DNA of 64,000 nt from SIG307 sp045596385 (GCA_045596385.1 JAZOCC010000027.1:1-64000), one strand, 5' to 3'; counted from the first letter of the stretch, positions 42,027 through 51,722 are shown. Notes: generated from the sequence alone by a model not told the origin. Program-made: numbers and translations.

Positions 42027-42654
42027 CCGCTTTGTTCCCCTCTCTGGTTGCGTTTTCGATAATCGTGGCATTTACATCCTTCTCATACTGACGCATCTGA
42101 ACCTGAAGCGGTGTCGGGTCACTGTCAATTTTCTTTCTCAGAAAATGATTAAAAAAGAGAATAATTCCTAAAGGAAGTCCCAGACTGTAAGCAATTTCCA
42201 GTTCTCCCGGACCGGTCCGCTCCGCTCCTTCCGTCAACCGGTAAATCATAGGGAATATTTCTTCCACACTGGCGTCCTTATTAAAGGTCACAATCGTAAA
42301 TGCCGAACCGAAAAATACCGCCAGCGCCACAAAGCCGGTCTTACACCATTCTGCAGCTTTAGAGAATTTCCGCATCTTCTCCGGCTTATATTCCACTATA
42401 AAGTCCGGCTCTCCCACAGGAGATACCGCAACCTCCGGATACGCTTTCCCGATAAGTTCTACCACCTTCATTACGGAAAACACCTGCTTTTCCTTTTGCT
42501 CCTTCGGAAAACGGTATAGTTCGAGAGCTCCGATTTTCTGACGCATTTCCGGTTCAGTCCCGTAAATCGACGCCACATCGGACAACAGCACCCGGTTTTG
42601 TTTTACCAACACACACTGGTCGAACTGAAGATATATCGTTATCTGCTGTGACAT
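42019..42654 (-). CDS. spoVAA: Stage V sporulation protein AA
   Basis: A 211-residue protein with a soluble N-terminal domain (about 1-105, beginning QQITIYLQFDQCVLV) and two membrane helices (about 110-130 and 160-180). It is a SpoVA component in the forespore inner membrane. Start at the ATG after GGGGGAA; it overlaps the end of the small membrane gene by 16 nt. Confidence 0.92.
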   Translation of the reverse strand: MSQQITIYLQFDQCVLVKQNRVLLSDVASIYGTEPEMRQKIGALELYRFPKEQKEKQVFSVMKVVELIGKAYPEVAVSPVGEPDFIVEYKPEKMRKFSKAAEWCKTGFVALAVFFGSAFTIVTFNKDASVEEIFPMIYRLTEGAERTGPGELEIAYSLGLPLGIILFFNHFLRKKIDSDPTPLQVQMRQYEKDVNATIIENATREGNKADV

Positions 42655-42824
42655 AAACGTTCCCCCTGCCAAGGCCGGTCCGCCATTCTCATATATGCCT
42701 CTTTATATACCAATACCCCATCCGGCGCATCCTCCGGCTTTCTCATAAACAAAATCAAAAGAACCACCACCGCCACAAGTGCCAGTGCAGCCGCTGCCAA
42801 CGCAATCCTCTGCTTTACTGTCAT
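42639..42824 (-). CDS. Small single-pass membrane protein between sigF and spoVAA
   Basis: A 61-residue protein with one helix (IALAAAALALVAVVVLLILFM, near 7-26) and a charged tail. It sits between sigF (54 nt upstream) and spoVAA (16-nt overlap), so it is translationally linked to the spoVA genes. It matches no Bacillus spoIIA/spoVA gene known to me. Probably a spore membrane microprotein. Confidence 0.7.
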   Translation of the reverse strand: MTVKQRIALAAAALALVAVVVLLILFMRKPEDAPDGVLVYKEAYMRMADRPWQGERLCHSR

Positions 42825-42878
42825 GCATCTTCACCGCCTTTCCTTTTCTTCCGGAAGTATGTGCCGTTTCTGATGAAA

Positions 42879-43592
42879 CTATGCAAGCAAAGCTCGCATT
42901 CTTTGTAAAATTTTCTTTTCCATCCGGCTGACCTGCACCTGACTGACACCGAGAAGTCCGGCAATCTCCGTCTGGGTTTTGTTTTTGAAATACCGTAATT
43001 CGATCAGTTCCCGCTCTTCTTCCTTCAGTTCTTCCAGCAGTTGTTTCATCACCATATGATTCACAATCTGCTCCGTGGCATCCGTATCCCCCGGAATTCG
43101 TTCTCCAAGCGTAGTTTCCGAACCGTCCGGACGATTTACCGGCTTCGATAAGGATTCCACCTCCGTACACGCCTCCATGGCCAGTACGATTTCTTCCATA
43201 CTCAGCCCCGTGTCCATCGCAATTTCCTCCAATGTCGCATCTCTTCCCAGCGCCACCGACAACCGTTCTCCTGCCGCACGAAGTCGCATATTATTTTCTT
43301 TTAAGGTTCTGCTGACCTTTATCATACCGTCATCTCTGAGAAACCGTTTGATTTCTCCGGTTATCATCGGTACCGCGTAGGTAGAGAATTTCACATCAAA
43401 GGTTACATCAAACTTATCAATCGCTTTGATCAGCCCGATGGTTCCGATTTGGAACAAATCCTCTGCTTCACAGCCGCGTCCGAGAAATCTTCGTACCATG
43501 CTCCATACAAGGCCTACATTCTCGGTAATCAGCTGCTCCCTCGCCTGCTTGTCTCCCTCCTGTGAGAGACGAATCAGTCCGATTGTATCCAA
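42879..43592 (-). CDS. sigF: RNA polymerase sigma-F, early forespore
   Basis: A 237-residue sigma-70 factor with regions 2 (NVGLVWSMVRRFLGRGCEAEDLFQIGTIGLIKAI, in part, about 25-60), 3 and 4 (QTEIAGLLGVSQVQVSRMEKKIL at the C-terminus). Order after spoIIAA and spoIIAB identifies it as sigma-F, the first compartment-specific factor, active in the forespore once SpoIIAB lets go. The gap of 15 nt to spoIIAB fits one transcript. Confidence 0.95.
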   Translation of the reverse strand: MDTIGLIRLSQEGDKQAREQLITENVGLVWSMVRRFLGRGCEAEDLFQIGTIGLIKAIDKFDVTFDVKFSTYAVPMITGEIKRFLRDDGMIKVSRTLKENNMRLRAAGERLSVALGRDATLEEIAMDTGLSMEEIVLAMEACTEVESLSKPVNRPDGSETTLGERIPGDTDATEQIVNHMVMKQLLEELKEEERELIELRYFKNKTQTEIAGLLGVSQVQVSRMEKKILQRMRALLA

Positions 43593-43607
43593 ACATGTGC
43601 CTCCCGT

Positions 43608-44033
43608 TTACCCGATTATTTTCTTCATTTTCACAACAGTTCCTTCTCCTACTGCCGATTCTACAGAGAGCTCGTCCGTAAAGGCCTCCATAAAAGAGAA
43701 CCCCATTCCGGAACGCTCCATTTCCGGCTTCGTGGTATACATCGGTTCCATGGCTGCCGCAATATCCGGTATCCCCGCCCCGGTATCCTTCACATGAAAT
43801 AACACTTCCGCACCCTTCCTGGCGCACCACAGTTCCACGACGCCGTTTTCGTCTCCGTATCCGTGAATAATTGCATTGGTTACCGCCTCCGATACTGCGG
43901 TTTTCGTATCCGCCAATTCCTCCAACGTAGGATTTAACGGCGTCAAAAAGGCCGCCACCGTCATTCGTGCCAACGCCTCGTTACAGGACTTTGCCTGAAA
44001 CGTAAGCCGCATCTCGTTATCAAAATTATCCAC
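43608..44033 (-). CDS. spoIIAB: Anti-sigma-F factor, serine kinase SpoIIAB
   Basis: A 141-residue GHKL kinase with N-box EAVTNAIIHGY near 49, G1 box VKDTGAGIPD near 81, and GMGFSFMEAF. It holds sigma-F inactive and phosphorylates SpoIIAA. The ERSGMGFSFM segment is the ATP lid. Middle gene of spoIIAA-spoIIAB-sigF. Confidence 0.95.
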   Translation of the reverse strand: MDNFDNEMRLTFQAKSCNEALARMTVAAFLTPLNPTLEELADTKTAVSEAVTNAIIHGYGDENGVVELWCARKGAEVLFHVKDTGAGIPDIAAAMEPMYTTKPEMERSGMGFSFMEAFTDELSVESAVGEGTVVKMKKIIG

Positions 44034-44057
44034 TCTCCTGCCTCCTTTTTCTTTTCT

Positions 44058-44423
44058 CTAATTACTGCCCGCAAAGCATTCCTTTGCCGGACGGGTAAAT
44101 GCTTCTTCTGCCGTCTTATACTGCTCTACAATTTTATAAAGCCCGGAGATTTTAAAAATCCGGTCCACATTTGCTCCGACGCCCATGACTCCTACTCGTC
44201 CCCCTTGAAATATTACCTGGCGATAGCGTCCCATAATGACACCGATTCCGGAGCTGTCCATAAACTCCACTCCCGTAAAATCAAATAAAATGTGCTTCGC
44301 ACGACTTCTTGTCAAAAGCGCATCGGCACTTTCCCGTACCGTTACCGCCGTATGATGGTCCAGATCCGCCTTCAACCGAATCACCAGCACATCTCCTCTC
44401 ACTTCATATTCCGCAGCCTGCAT
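44058..44423 (-). CDS. spoIIAA: Anti-anti-sigma-F factor SpoIIAA
   Basis: A 121-residue STAS-domain protein with the phosphorylatable Ser in VEFMDSSGIGVIMGRY near 56. Unphosphorylated, it frees sigma-F from SpoIIAB. Start at the ATG after AAAGGAGG; the longer frame upstream includes this ribosome site. Only about 30 nt separate it from the terminator of the TPR gene; no clear sigma-H promoter could be placed. Confidence 0.93.
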   Translation of the reverse strand: MQAAEYEVRGDVLVIRLKADLDHHTAVTVRESADALLTRSRAKHILFDFTGVEFMDSSGIGVIMGRYRQVIFQGGRVGVMGVGANVDRIFKISGLYKIVEQYKTAEEAFTRPAKECFAGSN

Positions 44424-44454
44424 AGTTCCTCCTTTCCGGAAACGAAGAAAGAGG

Positions 44455-44492
44455 ACACGCACTCGTCATGTCCTCTTTCGTAATATATTCCG
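44455..44492 (-). terminator. Terminator between TPR gene and spoIIAA
   Basis: Perfect 11-bp stem GAAAGAGGACA / TGTCCTCTTTC with an ~11-nt loop, then TTCGTTTCC on the minus strand, after the TPR gene stop at 44501. Confidence 0.75.
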
Positions 44493-44500
44493 TATTAAAT

Positions 44501-45946
44501 TTATTCCAGTCCGTCCATACACTGATGCGCCATATCGGCACGCTCACTGCCCGGGTACTGTCTTACCAACATCTGAAAATACTCTCTGGCATTTTCTTCA
44601 TCTCCGCTTCGTTGATAGGAGCGGGCCAAGAAATACATCGTATCCGCATCGGTACCTCCCATCCGGTACACCGTAAGCAAATACGGAATTGCCTCCGCAT
44701 ACTTTTTATCGTTATATAAGTCGTGTCCGTAGTCGTAACCGTACTCCCGTACCCGTTTCGACACTTCCCCGTAAATCTCTTTATAACGCTCCTCTGTCTT
44801 CTTGCGGAGAGACGCCCCGTTTTCGCAAGCCAACAGCTTCTCACCGTAGGATACCAATTCATCCAATACCTCATACGGCTCGTCGTCATCCTCGGCCTCC
44901 TTTACCTTTGCCTCCAGCTCCGGATACTCCATTAACACCAGCACCGCCTGCTCATAGCCTGCCGCATCAAACTCTCCCATCGTTGCTGCATCCAGTTCAT
45001 CCTCAAGCGCATCTACCTGCTGTCTGGCGGTCTCGAGTTTGCCCTCCAAATCCTTTTTCTCTTTCTCCAAAACAGATACCTGGGTAGTATAGGCAGCGAT
45101 TTCCGCCCCATAGTCCCTCTCCTGCGCCGTATACTTTTCCTTCACATCGGACCGTACCGTCGGCACCACCAACCAGTACAATACCGCAACGCCGATTAAT
45201 ATTCCGGCAAAGAATGTAAGAAACGCAATATAGTTGGGCTTGTCCTCCCGGTAAGGCACATTGGATGTGGCAGGCTGATATGAGATTGCCTCATCCTTCC
45301 GCTCCGCTTTTACCGGTTGTCCGTCCGGATACTGCACCCGGTCGATTTCCGCCAGATAAGAGAGGGTAGTTGTATTGGCCACATCCGTCTTCTGTGCACG
45401 GACCAGACAACGCTTCGCCTTTTCGTACTCCCCACTCTTCATATAAAGCAAAGCCAGCAGCTGCAGGGCACGTATGTATCCCGGATTGATGCTGATTGCC
45501 TTACGAAGCTGTAGCATAGCCAAATCATCGCTCCCCTGCTTTGCATAGGCAAGTGCCTGATTATACTTCTTTACGGTCTGATTTACCGCATCCAGCTTTG
45601 CCGGATTCGACTGAACCTTATTGATAAAATAGTCCGCCTCATTATTCTCCGGCATAAAATGCTTACTGATAATCCATTCACTGAGAGCCACCACCGGCTC
45701 TCCCATCTCGTAATACACCAGTCCCAATAAATTTCTGGCCTGAATATTACGCTTGTTGTTTTCCAGACTTTTTTTCAACATAAGCACAGCACCGGACAAA
45801 TCCCGTACCTTTGCTCTTGCCAAACCTTCGTTGTAATAACGGTTGGAAAGCCGGTAAAGACGCATTGCCACAGCCATGTCTGCACCGCATTGCTCGCAAT
45901 ACCGACGATTCCGTCCCATTTCAAAGCCGCATTTCGGACAATTCAT
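44501..45946 (-). CDS. Zinc-ribbon TPR membrane protein with coiled coil
   Basis: A 481-residue protein: an N-terminal zinc ribbon (CPKC...CEQC, residues 3-20), TPR repeats to about 215, one membrane helix (YIAFLTFFAGILIGVAVLYW, about 250-270), a coiled coil (about 280-330) and a further TPR-like domain to the end. The second domain would be outside the cytoplasm. It is likely a scaffold. The 47-residue gene just upstream shares its transcript. No specific function recognised. Confidence 0.85.
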   Translation of the reverse strand: MNCPKCGFEMGRNRRYCEQCGADMAVAMRLYRLSNRYYNEGLARAKVRDLSGAVLMLKKSLENNKRNIQARNLLGLVYYEMGEPVVALSEWIISKHFMPENNEADYFINKVQSNPAKLDAVNQTVKKYNQALAYAKQGSDDLAMLQLRKAISINPGYIRALQLLALLYMKSGEYEKAKRCLVRAQKTDVANTTTLSYLAEIDRVQYPDGQPVKAERKDEAISYQPATSNVPYREDKPNYIAFLTFFAGILIGVAVLYWLVVPTVRSDVKEKYTAQERDYGAEIAAYTTQVSVLEKEKKDLEGKLETARQQVDALEDELDAATMGEFDAAGYEQAVLVLMEYPELEAKVKEAEDDDEPYEVLDELVSYGEKLLACENGASLRKKTEERYKEIYGEVSKRVREYGYDYGHDLYNDKKYAEAIPYLLTVYRMGGTDADTMYFLARSYQRSGDEENAREYFQMLVRQYPGSERADMAHQCMDGLE

Positions 45947-45954
45947 GGCACTCT

Positions 45955-46098
45955 CTACCTTCTTTCTTTTTTTCCGGTTACTACCTGCTCCAACAAATCG
46001 GATAAATCCGTCAAATCATTGTTCATGATTGCTTCTTCTGCCTGGTCGATTTCCAGACTCGGCTGAAACTTCGCCAATTCTTCCTCGTAATTTAACAT
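45955..46098 (-). CDS. Very small acidic protein before the TPR gene
   Basis: A 47-residue protein, MLNYEEELAKFQPSLEIDQA and onward, acidic and helical, ending KKERR. AGGAGG lies 5-8 nt before the ATG. It ends 8 nt before the TPR gene, so they are co-transcribed; TTGATT-17-TATGAT upstream is a fair promoter. Similar short proteins are familiar from Lachnospiraceae genomes, function unknown. Confidence 0.7.
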   Translation of the reverse strand: MLNYEEELAKFQPSLEIDQAEEAIMNNDLTDLSDLLEQVVTGKKERR

Positions 46099-46341
46099 AC
46101 CGTTTCCTCCTGCCTTGTACAAATTCCAAAACAGCCTGTTCACTGCAACAAAACACCTTTTTGTTTTCATTCATTCCAATTTCTATCATAAAGATAATTC
46201 CTTTAAAAATCAATAGTTTCCTACTATTTTTTAATATTTCTTAAACAAAAAAGGACGATATTGCCTTTTTTTCCGTGCAACATCGCCCTTATCTCCTATT
46301 TTTTGCTTATAATCCGCAACAATCGCCGCTTCCTTCCGGCT

Positions 46342-49032
46342 TTATTTACTGAAATGTGCCAGACGCTCTTCTACCTGGGCCATCATTGCAGTGTACTTCT
46401 CAAGCTTTGCTCTCTCTTCCGCAAGCTTTGCTTCCGGAGCCTTGTTTACAAAGTTCGGATTGGACAACATACCGTTAACACGCTTAAGTTCTCCCTCAAG
46501 ACGAGCCTTCTCCTTTGTAAGACGCTCGATTTCCTTCTCGATGTCAACCAAATCAGCAAACGGAATATAGATGGTGGCATTCGGAATTACCGCAGATACC
46601 GCATCCGCATCGATACCGTCCTTGTCCGCCTGAATCTGTACTTCGCTTGCGCCGCCTAAGGATGCAAAGAATACCTTACTGTTCTCGAAGATTGCGCGAA
46701 CGTTTTCCTGCTCGGAAACTACAAATACCTGGGCCTTTCTGCTCGGCGGAACGTTCATCTCACTACGCAGGTTACGGATGCCCTTTACGGCTTCCTTAAT
46801 GAGCTCTACCGCTTCTTCCTCTGCCGCAAACGCAAATGCATCGGTGTACTCCGGCCACTTTGCAATCATAATGGACTCATCTGCGGTATTCTCTTCCATT
46901 TCCTTTAAAGTACAGAAGATTTCCTCGGTTACGAACGGCATGTACGGATGAAGGAGCTTCAATGCATCGGTTAATACATGACGTAACGTCCAGATTGCCG
47001 CTGCCTTGCTCTTCTCATCGGAACCGTAAAGACGCGGCTTTACCATCTCGATGTACCAGTCACAGAACTCTTCCCAAATGAAATCGTAAATCTTCTGTGC
47101 CGCAATACCCATCTCAAACTTGTCAAGATTCTCGGTTACTTCCTTGCAAAGAGTGTTTGCCTTGGAAAGAATCCACTTATCCGCATCTGCAAGACTTGCC
47201 ATATCCGGGGTAGCTGCCTTAGCCGCAGCTCCGTTGCCGGCTGCCTCCATCTGCTGCATATTCATCATAATGAAACGGCTTGCGTTCCATACCTTGTTTG
47301 CAAAGTTTCTGCTTGCCTCTACACGCTCCATGTAGAAACGCATATCGTTACCCGGAGCATTACCGGTAATTAAGGTGAAACGAAGTGCATCGGCACCGTA
47401 CTGATCGATAATTTCCAGCGGGTCGATACCGTTTCCTAAGGACTTACTCATCTTACGTCCCTGGGAGTCACGTACGAGACCGTGGAACAGAACCGTCTTA
47501 AACGGCTTCTCCTTCATCTGCTCGTATCCGGAGAAAATCATACGGATAACCCAGAAGAAGATAATGTCATAACCGGTAACAAGTACATCCGTCGGATAGA
47601 AGTACTTTAAGTCCTCGGTCATCTCCGGCCAGCCAAGGGTCGAGAACGGCCATAATGCGGAGGAGAACCAGGTATCCAAAGTATCCGGGTCCTGCTCTAA
47701 GTGGTCGTGTCCGCATTTCGGACAAACCTTCGGTGCATCCGCGGTCTTCGCTACGATAATCTCACCGCACTTGTCACAGTAGTAAGCCGGGATACGATGT
47801 CCCCACCACAGCTGTCTGGAAATACACCAGTCACGGATGTTGTCGGTCCAGTTGAAGTAGGTCTTCTCCATACGCTCCGGAACAAGGGTGATTTCCTTAT
47901 TCTTAACCGCCTCAACCGCCGGCTTAATGAGCTCATCCATCTTTACGAACCACTGCTGCTTAATAAGAGGCTCAACGGTAGTCTTACAACGGTCGTGGGT
48001 ACCTACATTATGAGAGTAGTCCTCGATGCGAACCAAAAGTCCCATCTCGTCTAACTCTTTTACAATCTGCTTTCTTGCTTCGTAACGGTCCATGCCTGCA
48101 AACTTTCCGCCTGCCGCATTAATCGTTGCGTCGTCATTCATAATGTTGATTTCCGGTAAGTTGTGACGCTTTCCTACCTCGAAATCGTTCGGGTCATGTG
48201 CCGGGGTAATCTTAACTACACCGGTACCGAAATCCATTTCTACATAATCATCCGCAATAATCGGAATCTCGCGGTCTACAAACGGAAGCATTACGGTCTT
48301 GCCCACAAGATGTGTATAGCGCTCATCATTCGGGTTTACCGCAACCGCGGTATCACCAAGCATGGTCTCCGGACGGGTGGTAGCGAACTCTAAGAACTCG
48401 TCGGTACCTACTACCGGATACTTAATGTGCCAGAAATGACCTGCCTGCTCCTCATACTCTACTTCCGCATCGGAAATGGAGGTCTTACAAATCGGACACC
48501 AGTTTACGATACGGGAGCCCTTGTAAATCATCTTCTTTTCGTAAAGCTTTACGAAAACTTCTTCAACGGCCTTGTTACAGCCCTCGTCCATGGTGAAGCG
48601 CTCTCTGTCCCAGTCACAGGAGGAACCGAGCTTCTTAAGCTGGCTGATAATACGTCCGCCGTACTCCTTCTTCCACTCCCATGCACGCTCAAGGAAACCT
48701 TCACGTCCCAGGTCTCTCTTATCGATACCTTCCTTCTTCATCTGCTCGATAATCTTAACCTCGGTAGCGATACTTGCATGGTCCGTACCCGGCTGCCACA
48801 GCGCATTATAGCCCTGCATTCTCTTATAACGGATTAAAATATCCTGCATGGTATTATCCAGTGCATGTCCCATGTGAAGCTGACCGGTAATGTTCGGCGG
48901 CGGAATCACAATGGTGAACGGTTTCTTGGTTTCATCCGGCTCGGCATGGAAATACTTCTTATCCAGCCACTTTGCATACAATCTGTCTTCTATGTCCTTC
49001 GGATCATAGGTCTTTGCTAATTCTTTCTGCAT
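46342..49032 (-). CDS. valS: Valyl-tRNA synthetase
   Basis: An 896-residue class I synthetase. HIGH-type motif PPPNITGQLHMGHAL near 45-59, editing domain with TTRPETMLGD, WWGHRIP, KMSKS in GRKMSKSLGNG near 525, and the C-terminal coiled-coil arm (KEIERLTKEKARLEGELKRV, in part). It charges tRNA-Val and edits threonine. AGGAGG precedes the ATG. Expression is controlled by a T-box leader just upstream. Confidence 0.97.
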   Translation of the reverse strand: MQKELAKTYDPKDIEDRLYAKWLDKKYFHAEPDETKKPFTIVIPPPNITGQLHMGHALDNTMQDILIRYKRMQGYNALWQPGTDHASIATEVKIIEQMKKEGIDKRDLGREGFLERAWEWKKEYGGRIISQLKKLGSSCDWDRERFTMDEGCNKAVEEVFVKLYEKKMIYKGSRIVNWCPICKTSISDAEVEYEEQAGHFWHIKYPVVGTDEFLEFATTRPETMLGDTAVAVNPNDERYTHLVGKTVMLPFVDREIPIIADDYVEMDFGTGVVKITPAHDPNDFEVGKRHNLPEINIMNDDATINAAGGKFAGMDRYEARKQIVKELDEMGLLVRIEDYSHNVGTHDRCKTTVEPLIKQQWFVKMDELIKPAVEAVKNKEITLVPERMEKTYFNWTDNIRDWCISRQLWWGHRIPAYYCDKCGEIIVAKTADAPKVCPKCGHDHLEQDPDTLDTWFSSALWPFSTLGWPEMTEDLKYFYPTDVLVTGYDIIFFWVIRMIFSGYEQMKEKPFKTVLFHGLVRDSQGRKMSKSLGNGIDPLEIIDQYGADALRFTLITGNAPGNDMRFYMERVEASRNFANKVWNASRFIMMNMQQMEAAGNGAAAKAATPDMASLADADKWILSKANTLCKEVTENLDKFEMGIAAQKIYDFIWEEFCDWYIEMVKPRLYGSDEKSKAAAIWTLRHVLTDALKLLHPYMPFVTEEIFCTLKEMEENTADESIMIAKWPEYTDAFAFAAEEEAVELIKEAVKGIRNLRSEMNVPPSRKAQVFVVSEQENVRAIFENSKVFFASLGGASEVQIQADKDGIDADAVSAVIPNATIYIPFADLVDIEKEIERLTKEKARLEGELKRVNGMLSNPNFVNKAPEAKLAEERAKLEKYTAMMAQVEERLAHFSK

Positions 49033-49041
49033 ACGATCTCC

Positions 49042-49318
49042 TCCTTAAAAAAATAGAAGGTCGGTTCATCCTATAAGGACGAATCGACCGTGGTACCACC
49101 TTACTTCGCAGCATAATCTACTGCCTCTTTGTCTGTAACGGGACCTCCCGGTAGTCTCTACTGCGAACCCGCCTGCATATGCACACCGTTCCTTCAAAAC
49201 TACTGCTCCGAAGCTACCTTCCATAAGCAAGCCTTTACAGGACCTTTCAGCCGGTGAGTCCCGCTCTCTTTCAAGATGACTTATGTACTCCTCTTCTTCT
49301 GCGCATTTTACTGATATG
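49042..49318 (-). promoter_or_regulatory. T-box leader of valS
   Basis: On the minus strand the leader has a long stem I region, the T-box sequence AAGTAAGGTGGTACCACGG (near 49091-49108) that pairs with uncharged tRNA, and then a terminator GGTCGATTCGTCC / AGGATGAACCGACC (49089-49059) with TTCTATTTTTTT. Uncharged tRNA-Val should favour readthrough. The specifier codon was not fixed with confidence. Confidence 0.92.
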
Positions 49319-49323
49319 TGTTT

Positions 49324-49352
49324 ATCTTAATCGAAGATTTTTAAAAAGTCAA
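49324..49352 (-). promoter_or_regulatory. Promoter of valS
   Basis: TTGACT (49352-49347), 17-nt spacer, TAAGAT (49329-49324) on the minus strand; start predicted about 49317, at the 5' end of the T-box leader. Confidence 0.75.
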
Positions 49353-49426
49353 GCATATTTTGATTTCCTTGTCTTGTTTTTTATTTCAACTATATAGGAA
49401 TTAAGTCCCAAAGTTTTACAAAACTA

Positions 49427-49455
49427 TTGTGCTTTCTCAAAATTGATATTATAAT
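49427..49455 (+). promoter_or_regulatory. Promoter of the EAL gene
   Basis: TTGTGC (49427-49432), 17-nt spacer, TATAAT (49450-49455), about 75 nt before the chosen start. Confidence 0.7.
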
Positions 49456-49532
49456 TATAGTGATTTGAATTCGTTTTATGAGCAAAGAGAGAGAACAAAG
49501 GAATGTTGACAGCCAATGCGAGGGGCTACAGT

Positions 49533-51650
49533 ATGCGTTTAACAAACGGATTTGCAAAAAAACAAGGGGCACATTTAGACAATTTAACCGGAATTTATAA
49601 TCAGCAGACTTTTTTCGAATGTACCGCAAAGCTACTGGCGGAGCATCCGGAGGAGTCTTTTTGTCTTATTTACTGGAATATCCGCAAATTCCGGACCACC
49701 AATGACTTATTCGGTTGGGAAGCCGGCGACAAAATTCTTATTCATTGGGCAAATACCTTACGTGAAATTCTGCAGGACGAGCTTGCGGTTTACGGTCGCC
49801 TGAATCATGATAATTTTCTCTGCTGTGTTACGGAAGACTTCTTGGAACACAGCGACTGGACAAAGCTCGGTGAAATCACATACTCCACCGGAGAAACCGA
49901 ATACTCTTTTTATTCCTGTTGCGGATTATACCGGATTACGGACCGCACCCTGTCCCTTTCCACTATGATTGACAAGGCCCGGGCGGCCATGGAAACCATC
50001 AAAGGAAATTACATGACACTTTATGCGTGGTACGACGAGAGCATGTGGACCTCTCTTTTGGAAGAACAACGCATGAATACCGAATTCAAAACTGCCATTG
50101 CCGAAAAGCAGTTTAAGGTATATTACCAGCCGATTTGTCGTTCCAGCGACGGCCTGATTACCAGTGCGGAGGCATTAATCCGTTGGCAGCATCCGACCAA
50201 AGGCATGGTATCTCCGGGCTCTTTTATTCCGTTGTTTGAAAAGAACGGCTTTATCAGTGTTTTGGACCGCTATGTCTGGGACGAGGTATGTACCATGCAA
50301 CAGACACGGTTGGACCAGGGACTGGCCACCGTACCGGTTTCTGTCAACGTATCCCGTGTGGAGTTCTATAATCCCGCTCTTTGCGAAGACATCCGGGACA
50401 TTGCAAAGAGACACAATGTTTCCCCGGATTTATTAAAGATTGAGATTACGGAGAGTGCTTACGCAGACAATCCCGTTCAGGTAATGGAAGCGGTAAAAAA
50501 GCTTCATCAATACGGTTTTACCGTACTGATGGATGATTTCGGAAGCGGCTACTCTTCTCTGAATATGTTAAAGGATTTACCGATCGATGTTTTAAAAATC
50601 GACATGCGTTTTCTGGATGATCTGGATAAGGACCAAAAGGCAGCCATCGTTTTGGAATCCATCATCCGGCTGGCAAAATGGATGAAACTCAGCGTTGTTT
50701 CGGAGGGTGTGGAAACAAAGAAAGAATGGGACTATCTTCGCAGCGTGGAATGCGATTCGGTCCAGGGCTACTATTTCTACAAACCGATGCCGCAGGATGA
50801 CTTTATGGAGCTTTTGAACAAATCCGCAGCAACAAGCACTAACCTGCTGTTCCACTCCTGGCCGGAGGAGGACGACTCCATTCTGGATATGTTCAATCAT
50901 ACCAATACCGCAGAAAGTCTGCTGTTCTACAGCATGTTAGGCGGCATGGGCTTATTAGAGGTATGCGATGATAATGTAGAACTGATTCGTGCCAATAAAG
51001 GCTTTTACGAAGCCCTCTACGGCTCTGCGGCATATGAACACCGTATTTTAAATATTCCGCTGGAGGAACCGGAACGCAGTCTGCTTTTAGAGCAATGCGA
51101 CATTGCCAAGGAAGACGCTAAAGTTCCCCAGTTCCAGTTACACCATAAACTGGAAGACGGGTCCTATGTGTGGCTTTCGGTAAAATTGCGTCTGATCGGT
51201 GCCAACGCCCGCCGTTCCCGTTTTCTGATTGCGGTTGATAACATCAATGAACAGAAGCGTCTGGAACGCGAACGATATTTATCCAACTACAGTTCCGTAC
51301 TGTTAAAGCTGTATGACCGGGTATATCATTTAGATTACTGTGCCGATGCCATTGAATTGATTCACGCATCGGGAGACGATTTTATCAAACCGCAAACCCA
51401 ATATACCTTTGCAACCTTTTTCCAGGAACTGGCCAGCGTTACAAATCCGGATGACCTAAAGAAGTTGGAAATCATCAAGAACAAAGCATCGTTGGACGAA
51501 ACCTTGGAAAAGGAACATACCAACTGTCTTACCATTCATTACGATGTTACCTCAAACAGCACCTCCACGGAAACCATTGCCCACTTCTTCAAGGCAGAAC
51601 TTCCGGACGGCTGTGAACGTTACATCTGTTGTGTCAAAAAAAATGTATAA
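49533..51650 (+). CDS. c-di-GMP phosphodiesterase, degenerate GGDEF plus EAL
   Basis: A 705-residue protein. An N-terminal GGDEF domain (about 15-165) has the signature degraded to GRLNHDNF, so it should not make c-di-GMP. The EAL domain (about 185-430) keeps AEALIRW, NVSRVEF, KIEITES, LMDDFGSGYSS, KIDMRF and SEGVET, and so should hydrolyse c-di-GMP. A PAS-like region and another C-terminal domain (about 450-705) follow. No membrane helix. An ATG 30 nt earlier is possible, but GAGGGG fits 49533 better. It may lower the ligand of the riboswitch at 1.5 kb. Confidence 0.9.
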   Translation: MRLTNGFAKKQGAHLDNLTGIYNQQTFFECTAKLLAEHPEESFCLIYWNIRKFRTTNDLFGWEAGDKILIHWANTLREILQDELAVYGRLNHDNFLCCVTEDFLEHSDWTKLGEITYSTGETEYSFYSCCGLYRITDRTLSLSTMIDKARAAMETIKGNYMTLYAWYDESMWTSLLEEQRMNTEFKTAIAEKQFKVYYQPICRSSDGLITSAEALIRWQHPTKGMVSPGSFIPLFEKNGFISVLDRYVWDEVCTMQQTRLDQGLATVPVSVNVSRVEFYNPALCEDIRDIAKRHNVSPDLLKIEITESAYADNPVQVMEAVKKLHQYGFTVLMDDFGSGYSSLNMLKDLPIDVLKIDMRFLDDLDKDQKAAIVLESIIRLAKWMKLSVVSEGVETKKEWDYLRSVECDSVQGYYFYKPMPQDDFMELLNKSAATSTNLLFHSWPEEDDSILDMFNHTNTAESLLFYSMLGGMGLLEVCDDNVELIRANKGFYEALYGSAAYEHRILNIPLEEPERSLLLEQCDIAKEDAKVPQFQLHHKLEDGSYVWLSVKLRLIGANARRSRFLIAVDNINEQKRLERERYLSNYSSVLLKLYDRVYHLDYCADAIELIHASGDDFIKPQTQYTFATFFQELASVTNPDDLKKLEIIKNKASLDETLEKEHTNCLTIHYDVTSNSTSTETIAHFFKAELPDGCERYICCVKKNV

Positions 51651-51679
51651 CTTCTTCCTCCTTGTTATACTCGCAAAAA

Positions 51680-51722
51680 AAACGGTGCCGGGATTCCCTT
51701 CCCGGCACCGCTTTTTGTTCTT
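51680..51722. terminator. Bidirectional terminator between EAL and GH140-like genes
   Basis: Perfect 10-bp stem CGGTGCCGGG / CCCGGCACCG, flanked by aaaaaaaa on the left and CTTTTTG on the right, so it can stop both convergent genes. Confidence 0.85.
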
